A stretch of DNA of 64,000 nucleotides from Puniceicoccaceae bacterium (GTDB taxonomy: Bacteria; Verrucomicrobiota; Verrucomicrobiia; Opitutales; JAFGAQ01), in the NCBI GenBank assembly GCA_040224245.1, contig JBEGIR010000044.1:53358-117357 (forward strand). Reading direction: 5' to 3'. This document shows, piece by piece, positions 44,980 to 51,042 of the stretch (the stretch's first letter is position 1; the number at the start of each line of letters is the position of its first letter). Below the pieces are notes generated by a model. It had not been told where the DNA came from and ran no database searches. It saw nothing but the letters and a program-made list of their open reading frames with translations. Both the position numbers and the translations under genes were made by a program.

Positions 44980-45365
44980 ACATTCTGCTCGATACCTGTG
45001 CCATCCTGTTCCTGAGCACCGACGACCCGTGCGTTACGCCGAGCGTTCGCAAGGCACTGGATCACGCAAACTCGGTGTGTGTTTCGCCCATCTCCGCTGC
45101 CGAGCTGGCATGCCTGCAAGAGCGCAAGCGAATCGCACTGCCGACGCACTGGAAAATCTGGTTTCGCCAAGCGGTGTATCACAATGGCTGGCATGTCATC
45201 GACATTTCCATGGCCATCGCCGAAGAGTCATACTCCTTGCCCGACACCTTTCATCCCGATCCCGCTGATCGCATCCTCACCGCCACCGCCCGATTGCACA
45301 ACTTGCGCCTGCTGACCACAGATCGAAAAATCCTCGATTATCCCCACGTCACCGCCAGCTGGTAA
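44976..45365 (+). CDS. PIN-domain toxin (VapC type), paired with Phd/YefM-type antitoxin
   Basis: This 129-residue PIN-domain ribonuclease opens MNILLDTCAILFLS (acidic D6), then has ISAAELACLQ (E43), FHPDPADRILTATAR (D residues near 93-97) and LLTTDRKILDY (D near 116), giving the metal-binding acidic set. Such toxins cleave RNA unless bound by the antitoxin. The subgroup is the one usually paired with Phd-like antitoxins. Translational coupling (ATGA) with the antitoxin supports the pair. Confidence 0.93.
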   Translation: MNILLDTCAILFLSTDDPCVTPSVRKALDHANSVCVSPISAAELACLQERKRIALPTHWKIWFRQAVYHNGWHVIDISMAIAEESYSLPDTFHPDPADRILTATARLHNLRLLTTDRKILDYPHVTASW

Positions 45366-45396
45366 AGGAATTCCAACCATCCCCTCCACGCGAGGG

Positions 45397-45494
45397 CACC
45401 GGTTGAAACGCTTTGCAACACAGATTCCAAATCTCAAATCACCTTCAGCCTCCCTCCTTGCTCCTTACTTCTAGCTCCTTACTTCTAGCTCCTT
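45397..45494. repeat. TA-island repeat, copy 2
   Basis: CACCGGTTGAAACGCTTTGC is followed by the CAGATTCCAAATCTCAAATC core and ACCTTCAGCC, then CTCCTTACTTCTAG repeats. It begins about 30 bp after the first PIN stop and its pyrimidine tail overlaps the 3' end of the Doc relic. Confidence 0.8.
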
Positions 45495-45628
45495 AATATA
45501 GAATAAGCAGCCATGAACCCGGTTCGTTTATTCCCGTCCAAAAACGGATGATCGCCCACAATGCCTTCGGCATAGGCAGCTGCCAATACAAACAGATCGG
45601 GTGTCGGGTTTTGTAAAGTGAAAGCGGT
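45485..45628 (-). pseudogene. Truncated Doc/Fic-type toxin relic
   Basis: On the minus strand one frame reads PDLFVLAAAYAEGIV, then GDHPFLDGNKRTGFMAAYS, then ILRS and a stop. HPFLDGNKR is the Doc/Fic catalytic loop (HxFxDGNKR), and LAAAYAEGI precedes it in Doc proteins. The N-terminal half is missing or out of frame (a neighbouring frame reads AVNRFHFTKPD just upstream, suggesting a frameshift). The C-terminal ~40 residues are replaced by the CTCCTTACTTCTAG repeat tail. It is therefore a broken death-on-curing toxin gene in the TA island. Confidence 0.75.
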
Positions 45629-45669
45629 TCACCGCTTCCGGAAATGTTTTTGATAACCTTCCATCGCAC

Positions 45670-45708
45670 TTGTCATACGCATGCACACCTTGTATATTTA
45701 TGCGTATG
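45670..45708 (+). promoter_or_regulatory. Promoter and inverted-repeat operator of the RHH antitoxin, possibly leaderless
   Basis: TTGTCA (45670-45675) and TATATT (45693-45698) form a -35/-10 pair with a 17-bp spacer. A perfect 9-bp inverted repeat, CATACGCAT (45674-45682) and ATGCGTATG (45700-45708), flanks the -10 box and overlaps the start codons. Transcription would begin at about the ATG at 45706, so the message may be leaderless. Ribbon-helix-helix antitoxins bind dyads of this kind. Confidence 0.7.
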
Positions 45709-45948
45709 AAAACTCGAATCACCTTAACCGTCGACCCCAAGGTGTCGCATCGGGCCAAGGATGTTGCCCGGCGTCAAGGGATCAGTCTGTCCGCCTTGGT
45801 GGAGAAACTCCTGACCGAGACGTCCAGTCCTCTCCCGAAGGAACGCCCTACCACTTTTTCCCAACGCTGGAAGGGACAGATGCAACTGACCGACCAGACG
45901 GACGAACGGGCTTCACGTCTCCGTGCCAAATACCAACTGACCGAGTGA
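45706..45948 (+). CDS. Ribbon-helix-helix antitoxin
   Basis: This 80-residue protein has an N-terminal ribbon-helix-helix: the strand KTRITLTVDPKV, helix AKDVARRQG, turn ISLSALVEKLLTE. The rest (about 42-80) is a polar, flexible toxin-binding tail. The ATG at 45706 follows an ATG two codons upstream, and both lie within the operator half-site. The PIN toxin gene starts 1 bp after its stop. It is a different antitoxin fold from its neighbours on either side. Confidence 0.88.
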   Translation: MKTRITLTVDPKVSHRAKDVARRQGISLSALVEKLLTETSSPLPKERPTTFSQRWKGQMQLTDQTDERASRLRAKYQLTE

Positions 45949-45949
45949 C

Positions 45950-46342
45950 ATGCGCCTTTTCATCGATACGGACATTTTGCTCGATGTCTTAATGGAACGG
46001 AAACCCCACTTTGACGGGAGCGCCCGAGTGCTGGACTGGGGCGAAAACCACCCTGGACAATGTGCAGTCTCCTGGCATGGCTTGGCCAACATCCACTACC
46101 TGAGCAAAAATGGAGCCTGGGGGTTCATCAAAGAACTCACTGACTTTTGCGTGATTCCCGGCACCGGAACGACCGAAATGAAGCGGGCACTCGAATTCGG
46201 ATTCAGAGACCTCGAAGATGCCATGCAGGTTTCAGCTGCTCTGCTCTTCAGTGCCCAACTCATCGTTACCCGCAACCTTTCCGACTTCAAACAGTCCCCC
46301 ATCAAAGCCGTGTCCCCCGAAGATCCATCTCTGTTTCTCTAG
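45950..46342 (+). CDS. PIN-domain toxin paired with the RHH antitoxin
   Basis: This 130-residue PIN domain has MRLFIDTDILLDVLMERKPH (D6 and D8), SWHGLANIHYL, FRDLEDAMQVSAAL (acidic E/D near 88-90) and LIVTRNLSDF (N/D near 110-113). It resembles the DUF/PIN subgroup with an 'IDTDVLLDVL' start that often pairs with RHH antitoxins. The predicted activity is metal-dependent RNase. Repeat copy 3 follows 40 bp after its stop. Confidence 0.9.
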   Translation: MRLFIDTDILLDVLMERKPHFDGSARVLDWGENHPGQCAVSWHGLANIHYLSKNGAWGFIKELTDFCVIPGTGTTEMKRALEFGFRDLEDAMQVSAALLFSAQLIVTRNLSDFKQSPIKAVSPEDPSLFL

Positions 46343-46381
46343 GAAACCCCATTCCAATCCTCTTCAACGTCCATTGGAAAA

Positions 46382-46496
46382 GCACCGGTTGAAACGCATT
46401 GCAACACAGATTCCAAATCTCAAATCACCTTCAGCCTTACTCCTCACTCCTTACTCCTCACTCCTCACTCCTTTCTACTTGCTCCTTGCTTCTTTC
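46382..46496. repeat. TA-island repeat, copy 3
   Basis: CACCGGTTGAAACGCATTGC is followed by CAGATTCCAAATCTCAAATC and ACCTTCAGCC, then a longer pyrimidine run made of CTCACTCCTT-like units. It separates the second and third toxin-antitoxin pairs. A related GGATTGAAACCACTTTGG lies at 46504-46521. Confidence 0.8.
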
Positions 46497-46585
46497 AAGG
46501 CGCGGATTGAAACCACTTTGGCGTTTCCTTGGATTGACGTTCGCAAGCATTTGACAAGGAAACTCATTATTGCCTTACTTTTGGA

Positions 46586-46846
46586 ATGCTGTCTTCCAAA
46601 GTGACAAAAAAAGGACAAACTACTTTGCCCAAACGAATCAGGGAGGCCTTGCATCTTCAATCCGGGGAATCAGTCGTGTACCATCTTCGTGGTAATGATG
46701 TGTTGATCCGACGGCACCCAGGTGTCGGAGCAGCCTTTGGAATATTAAAACCCAAGCAGCCAGTCGATATCGATCAGGCGCGCCAGGAGGGCCGCAAGCA
46801 TTGGGTTGAAGAGATTTCCAAGGAAGGAACTAGCAGTGATGCGTGA
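46586..46846 (+). CDS. AbrB/MazE-type (SpoVT fold) antitoxin
   Basis: This 86-residue protein has an N-terminal swapped-hairpin AbrB domain: SKVTKKGQTTLPKRIREALH, then LQSGESVVYHLRGNDVLIRR (about 4-45). The C-terminal part (KPKQPVDIDQARQEGRKHWV) is a toxin-binding tail. It overlaps the following PIN gene by 8 nt. It is the third distinct antitoxin class in the island. Confidence 0.92.
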   Translation: MLSSKVTKKGQTTLPKRIREALHLQSGESVVYHLRGNDVLIRRHPGVGAAFGILKPKQPVDIDQARQEGRKHWVEEISKEGTSSDA

Positions 46847-47255
46847 GGTTCTCGTGGATACGAATTTCCTGGTTCGCTTCATCACTGGCGAACCGCTATC
46901 CCAAGCCGAGATCGCAAAAAAATTGATGCTTGAGGCTGAATCTGGCAGCGCTCGCATCACCATCGTTCCACTCGTTGTCGCTGAAGTCGTTTTTGTGCTG
47001 ACAGGGCGTGTCTACGGTTTTCCACCGGTGTCTGTACGAGATGCACTGATTCTGCTCCTTGAAAGTCCTTCCATTCATGTCATTGAGCGGGATGTGTTGC
47101 TTCAGGCTTTGCATACTTTTGTGAAGAAGAAAGTCGATTTTGTGGACGCATATGTTGCATCAATGGCAGCATCAAAAGGCTGTGAGGTTGCGACGTTCGA
47201 TCAAGATTTCAGGAAATTCAGCAATTTGAAGGTGTTCAATCTGGACAACACGTGA
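46839..47255 (+). CDS. PIN-domain toxin paired with the AbrB-type antitoxin
   Basis: This 138-residue PIN domain has MREVLVDTNFLVRFITGE (D7), PLVVAEVVFVL (E near 50), KKVDFVDAYVASMAASKG (D near 103-106) and VATFDQDFRKF (D near 122-124). The full acidic set supports an active RNase. The ATG at 46839, within the antitoxin 3' end, is preceded by AAGGAAGG and is the likely start. An earlier in-frame ATG at 46806 would lengthen it within the antitoxin gene. Confidence 0.92.
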   Translation: MREVLVDTNFLVRFITGEPLSQAEIAKKLMLEAESGSARITIVPLVVAEVVFVLTGRVYGFPPVSVRDALILLLESPSIHVIERDVLLQALHTFVKKKVDFVDAYVASMAASKGCEVATFDQDFRKFSNLKVFNLDNT

Positions 47256-47649
47256 ATCCACTCGTGCTTTCGCTGTACCCACGCTCCGCTCCCTGATACA
47301 AATGATTGTTTCAGACACTGGACGCAGGGTTTGACAAAACACCGTTCGGCAGATGCCGAACTCAAAACGCTCCGATCCATCGCAGCTGCAAAAACCCCGA
47401 CGAGTCGGGGGACACAAAACCCTTTTGTCGCTGTAAAACAGCGTTATGTGGGCCATAGGCCTTGCAGGCTGGCATTCACCAGCCGATGTTATAGGTTTCA
47501 GTTTTTTAAGCCATAAACGGTATAAATTCCACCGATCCTCGCAGCTTTGGCACTGGCATGCCGTGGTCTTTGGGGCACGTTCCCTTGATTTTTTACGCTC
47601 CAAAACCATAATGGGTGCTCCAACAGTTCAAAAAAACTACAGAAAGCAA
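47256..47649. other. Spacer with a run of perfect hairpins
   Basis: About 390 bp between the third PIN toxin and the lipoprotein gene. The middle third (47344-47484) carries five short perfect stem-loops in a row. A TATAAA-like box at about 47520-47526 could serve the lipoprotein gene. I see no convincing coding frame. Confidence 0.45.
47344..47484. ncRNA. Candidate structured RNA: five consecutive stem-loops
   Basis: The stems are GTTCGGC-AGAT-GCCGAAC (47344-47361), CCCCGA-CGAG-TCGGGG (47395-47410), CGCTG-TAAAA-CAGCG (47429-47443), GGCC-ATA-GGCC (47451-47461) overlapping GCCT-TGC-AGGC, and GGCTGG-CATTCA-CCAGCC (47467-47484). On the minus strand the second stem is followed by TTTTTG and could terminate transcription. 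Whether this is an RNA gene, an mRNA leader or a relic is open. Confidence 0.3.
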
Positions 47650-48120
47650 ATGACCATGAATTCATCTAAGAACCGTACACCCGTTTTCCTGCTTCTACCT
47701 CTCAGCATCCTGATCGCGGCTCTGCTCGCCGGATGCGGTGGATCGGCTGGAGCAGGCTCAGCCAAAGGCGAAACGGTTGCCGCGCACGATATCCAACTTC
47801 CAAATGGGGTTGAATCCGTGATTCCGTTTCCGGCAGAGGCTACAGTCAGGACCAGCATGAATCTCGGCGAAAACGGCCACAGCATTGTGTTTAGCCCTGG
47901 CATCAGCTGGCCGGACGCGGTTTCGTTTTTCAGCGAAAAGCTGGCTGCAGGCCAATGGACCGTGACCAACGAATACATTCCGGAGAAAACAGAAGGGGAA
48001 CGCAGTGCCAGATGGGAGGCTGAAGGTCACGGGATAACCCTGAACATCGAAGTCACCGCATTTGGAGGGCCAGAGGGCTTCAACATGAACGGCATCATGC
48101 TTGTTCGCGAATTGAAGTGA
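47650..48120 (+). CDS. Small lipoprotein of unknown function
   Basis: This 156-residue protein has a lipoprotein signal peptide (NRTPVFLLLPLSILIAALLA) followed by the lipobox LLAGC-GG. The mature part has no family I recognise. It contains NGVESVIPFPAEATVRTSMN and ISWPDAVSFFSEKLAAGQWT, which suggests a small alpha/beta fold. The start at 47650 (MTMNSS) has AGAAAG upstream. A much longer frame to 47446 passes through the hairpin region and is not credible. It precedes dapL by 188 bp on the same strand. Confidence 0.75.
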   Translation: MTMNSSKNRTPVFLLLPLSILIAALLAGCGGSAGAGSAKGETVAAHDIQLPNGVESVIPFPAEATVRTSMNLGENGHSIVFSPGISWPDAVSFFSEKLAAGQWTVTNEYIPEKTEGERSARWEAEGHGITLNIEVTAFGGPEGFNMNGIMLVRELK

Positions 48121-48308
48121 TCCACTGACAACGGTCAGGACTTTCACAAACCCGCTGCAGGAATGAAGCAACACAGTTGCAGTAAAGTTGCTACTAATTC
48201 CCGATTCGCACAGCAAATTCACATTGTTGGCTTGAAATCTGAGGAACCCCTGTTCTCTCATAGGGGACTCGGTCGCTGCAAACAGCGTCCTAACAACTGC
48301 AATAAACT

Positions 48309-49553
48309 ATGACGGCTCCATTCATTCAAAACCTGTATGCTGACCGCATCGGAGGGAAAATGTTCGGTAAATCCACCGAAATTTACAAGTTTGAGAAGAT
48401 CAAACGCGCCAAGCGGGCAGCCCGTAAGGAAAAACCCGACGTAGCCCTCATCGACATGGGTGTTGGCGAACCGGACGAAATGGCCTTCCCTGAGGTCGTT
48501 CAGGCCTTGCAGGAAGCAGCAACCGACCCGGCCAACCGCGGCTACGCTGACAATGGTTCCGACAGCTTTAAGCAGGCGGCCGTGAAATACATGGAATCCG
48601 TCTTTGGGGTCAAGGGACTCAACGCAGAAACCGATGTCGTTCACTCCATCGGTTCCAAGGCTGCGCTCTCGCTCATCCCGCTCTGTTTTGTCAATGAGGA
48701 TGACTACGTGCTGATGACCACACCTGGTTACCCCGTCTTTGGCACGCACAGCCAGTACATCGGTGGCAAGGTCTACAATCTGCCACTCAAGGAAGAGCAC
48801 GACTTTCTGCCCGACCTTGATGCGATTCCGAAAAAGGTGCTCAAGAAGGCAAAGGTGCTGGTGATCAACTATCCCAACAACCCGACCGGTGCCTCCGCAA
48901 CGCTCGAGTTCTTCGAAAAAGTGGTCGATTTTGCCAAGGACAATCAATTGATCGTGATCCAGGACGCCGCCTATGCCGCACTGGTCTTTGATGGCAACCC
49001 GATTTCCATCCTTCAGGTCGAAGGGGCAAAGGATGTTGCGATCGAGCTGCACTCGCTCTCCAAGTCCTTCAACATGACTGGCTGGCGCATCGGATTCGTC
49101 GTCGGCTGCCCAGGCATCGTCAGTGCCTACGCCGCCGTCAAGGACAACTCCGATTCCGGACAGTTCCTCGCGATCCAGAAGGCAGCCGAAGCCGCGCTCG
49201 CCAATCCGTGGATCACAGAGCGCATCGCCGCCAAATACTCACGACGCATGGATCAGCTCATCCAGGCACTCTCGGGTGCCGGATTCTCCCCCAAAAAACC
49301 GCGTGGCAGTTTTTTCCTCTACGTTCCCGCACCCAAATCTGCGGAGGGTCCGAACGGAACGGAAACGTTTGAAAGCGGTGAAGCATTCAGCCAGTGGCTC
49401 ATCCACAACGAACTCATCAGCACCGTTCCCTGGGACAACGAGGGTGCCTTTGTTCGCTTCTCGGTCACCTTTGAAGCGCAGGGCGAAGAAAATGAAAAGC
49501 GCGTGCTCGAAGAACTCGGGAGCCGCCTGAGCAAATACCGATTTGAGTTCTAA
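48309..49553 (+). CDS. dapL: LL-diaminopimelate aminotransferase
   Basis: This is a 414-residue fold-type I PLP enzyme. It converts tetrahydrodipicolinate directly to LL-diaminopimelate, bypassing the succinylase and acetylase routes of lysine and peptidoglycan synthesis. Visible motifs are IDMGVGEPDEMAFPEVV, YADNGSDSFKQAAVKYM, NYPNNPTGA (Asn-Pro of PLP enzymes), QDAAYAALVFDG and the Schiff-base Lys in LSKSFNMTGWRIGF. The family is typical of Chlamydiae, Verrucomicrobia, plants and some others, which fits the host inference. A strong terminator follows. Confidence 0.93.
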   Translation: MTAPFIQNLYADRIGGKMFGKSTEIYKFEKIKRAKRAARKEKPDVALIDMGVGEPDEMAFPEVVQALQEAATDPANRGYADNGSDSFKQAAVKYMESVFGVKGLNAETDVVHSIGSKAALSLIPLCFVNEDDYVLMTTPGYPVFGTHSQYIGGKVYNLPLKEEHDFLPDLDAIPKKVLKKAKVLVINYPNNPTGASATLEFFEKVVDFAKDNQLIVIQDAAYAALVFDGNPISILQVEGAKDVAIELHSLSKSFNMTGWRIGFVVGCPGIVSAYAAVKDNSDSGQFLAIQKAAEAALANPWITERIAAKYSRRMDQLIQALSGAGFSPKKPRGSFFLYVPAPKSAEGPNGTETFESGEAFSQWLIHNELISTVPWDNEGAFVRFSVTFEAQGEENEKRVLEELGSRLSKYRFEF

Positions 49554-49586
49554 GACTCTTTCGCACTGACCAATCACCTTTGTGCC

Positions 49587-49616
49587 AGCCTCCCGGAAAT
49601 CCGGGGGGCTTTTTTT
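49587..49616 (+). terminator. Rho-independent terminator of dapL
   Basis: AGCCTCCCGG-AAAT-CCGGGGGGCT is followed by six further T. It is a strong GC stem with T-run 34 bp after the dapL stop. Confidence 0.92.
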
Positions 49617-49731
49617 GTGCATTCTGACGCTCCCAAAACATTTCCCTTTGTCCCTCAATTTTTTCCTTTGCAACAACTAATATTTTCCATTCTTATTATT
49701 ACGTTTTCTTATAAACTAAATAGAGAATTTC

Positions 49732-50571
49732 ATGGCACGGATTTTATTCAAACGACAACTCTCCGAGGATGTCTTCCAGATGCGCCTCGAGGCTCCCCTG
49801 ATCGCGGAGGAGCGCAAGGCGGGGCAATTCATCATCCTGCAGGTGAATGACACCTACGGGGAGCGCATCCCGCTCACCATCGCAGATGCGGACACAGAGG
49901 AAGGCAGCATCACCCTCATTTTTCAGCGCGTTGGCAAGACCACGCTCGAACTGTCCAAATTGGAGGTGGGTGAAGAAGTGCCGCATCTCGTCGGTCCGCT
50001 CGGACAACCCACCCACATTGAAAAACTGGGACGGGTGGTCGTGGTCGGTGGTGGCATCGGTGTGGCGCCAGCCTTCCCCATCGCGCAGGCGATGAAGGCC
50101 GCAGGCAACCACCTGACTGTGATCATGGGTGCGCGCAACCGGGATCTCATCATCATGAAGGAAGAGATGCAGTCGATTGCGGACGAGCTGATCCTCTGCA
50201 CCGACGACGGAAGCGCGGGGCGCAAGGCACTGGTCACCGAACCGTTGAAGGAATCCTGCGAGTCCGCCACACCCCCAAATCTGGTGGTCGCCATCGGTCC
50301 ACCCGTCATGATGAAGTTCTGCGCCAAAACGACAGAACCCTACAAGGTTCCCACCGTAGTCTCGCTCAACACCATCATGGTCGACGGCACAGGCATGTGC
50401 GGAGGCTGTCGCGTCAACGTCGGCGGTGAGGTCAAGTTCGTCTGTGTCGACGGCCCCGAGTTTGACGGACATCAGGTGGACTTCGACAACATGATGCGTC
50501 GCCTGCAGTCCTACAAATCCCAGGAAACTGACAAAGCCCACACCTGCCGCATCACCGGCCAAACCCGCTAA
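49732..50571 (+). CDS. nfnS: NfnS-like ferredoxin-NADP+ reductase small subunit (FAD, 2Fe-2S)
   Basis: This 279-residue cytosolic flavoprotein has an FAD domain (about 5-100: RIPLTIADADTEEGSITLIF) and an NAD-binding domain (about 100-220: RVVVVGGGIGVAPAFPIAQA). The C-terminal 2Fe-2S segment has MCGGCRVNV and FVCVDGPEFDGHQVDF. With NfnL it forms the electron-bifurcating NADH-dependent ferredoxin:NADP+ oxidoreductase, or the related sulfide dehydrogenase SudB. nfnL lies only 471 bp downstream but is separated by an inserted GxxExxY unit. Which of the Nfn or Sud activities applies cannot be told from sequence alone. Confidence 0.85.
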   Translation: MARILFKRQLSEDVFQMRLEAPLIAEERKAGQFIILQVNDTYGERIPLTIADADTEEGSITLIFQRVGKTTLELSKLEVGEEVPHLVGPLGQPTHIEKLGRVVVVGGGIGVAPAFPIAQAMKAAGNHLTVIMGARNRDLIIMKEEMQSIADELILCTDDGSAGRKALVTEPLKESCESATPPNLVVAIGPPVMMKFCAKTTEPYKVPTVVSLNTIMVDGTGMCGGCRVNVGGEVKFVCVDGPEFDGHQVDFDNMMRRLQSYKSQETDKAHTCRITGQTR

Positions 50572-50579
50572 CGATTTTA

Positions 50580-51020
50580 AACCACGAATTTCACGAATCC
50601 ACACGAATCATGGAGTTGATCTATAAGGAAGAATGTTACTCCATTGTCGGAGCCGCCTTTGAGGTCTTCAATGAACTTGGATCGGGTTTTTTGGAGGCAG
50701 TCTACCAGGATGCACTGAACTGTGAATTCAACAATCAGAGTATTCCCTTTGTGGAAAAGCCCAAGCTACAGATTCAGTTTAAGGGGATAACGCTCAATTC
50801 CTACTATTCTCCCGATTTTGTGGTTTATTCCAAAATCATCGTCGAAATCAAAGCGGTAAAGTCGATTCTCGATGAGCATCGGGCCCAAACACTCAACTAC
50901 CTCAAAGCAACGGGTCTTAAACTCGCAGTCCTCATCAATTTTGGAAATCCGAAAAAATTAGAATACGAACGACTCCTTTTCTAGCATTCAGATTCGTGTC
51001 GATTCGTGAAATTCGTGGTT
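50580..51020. mobile_element. GxxExxY gene unit bounded by 29-bp inverted repeats
   Basis: The left arm at 50580-50608 (starting AACCACGAATTTCACGAATC) and the right arm at 50992-51020 (ending GAATTCG-like ATTCGTGGTT) are inverted copies that match at 28 of 29 positions. The single mismatch is near the inner end. Between them is only the GxxExxY gene, whose ATG starts 1 nt inside the left arm. The unit begins 8 nt after the nfnS stop and ends 22 nt before nfnL. Arms, compactness and site suggest insertion of a discrete element. No target-site duplication is evident and no transposase is encoded. Confidence 0.65.
50610..50984 (+). CDS. GxxExxY family protein (PD-(D/E)XK-like)
   Basis: This 124-residue protein has the family-naming motif in NELGSGFLEAVYQDAL (GxxExxY) and a nuclease-like core YSPDFVV...IIVEIKAVKSI (Asp, then Glu-x-Lys), followed by QTLNYLKATGLKLAVLINFG. 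The GxxExxY family is widespread, of unknown function, and predicted to have a restriction-endonuclease fold. It sits between two near-perfect inverted repeats and splits nfnS from nfnL. Whether it acts on the flanking repeats is an open inference. Confidence 0.93.
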   Translation: MELIYKEECYSIVGAAFEVFNELGSGFLEAVYQDALNCEFNNQSIPFVEKPKLQIQFKGITLNSYYSPDFVVYSKIIVEIKAVKSILDEHRAQTLNYLKATGLKLAVLINFGNPKKLEYERLLF

Positions 51021-51042
51021 CAACCCATTTTCCCTTTTCATC

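Larger units (their letters stand above)
45366..45699. other. Spacer between TA pairs 1 and 2
   Basis: This stretch holds TA-island repeat copy 2 (45397-45494), a minus-strand Doc toxin relic (45485-45628) and the promoter/operator of the ribbon-helix-helix antitoxin (from 45670). No intact gene is present. Confidence 0.6.

Noticed and set aside
44568..46521. TTGAAAC-ended repeats as CRISPR repeats or integron attC sites
   Set aside because: Only three distant copies with genes between, no spacers, no integrase, and no clear attC core (GTTRRRY) pairing. A cassette-like origin is kept only as a hypothesis.
47446..47649. N-terminal extension of the lipoprotein
   Set aside because: It would bury the signal peptide and lipobox in the middle of the protein and read through the hairpin block.
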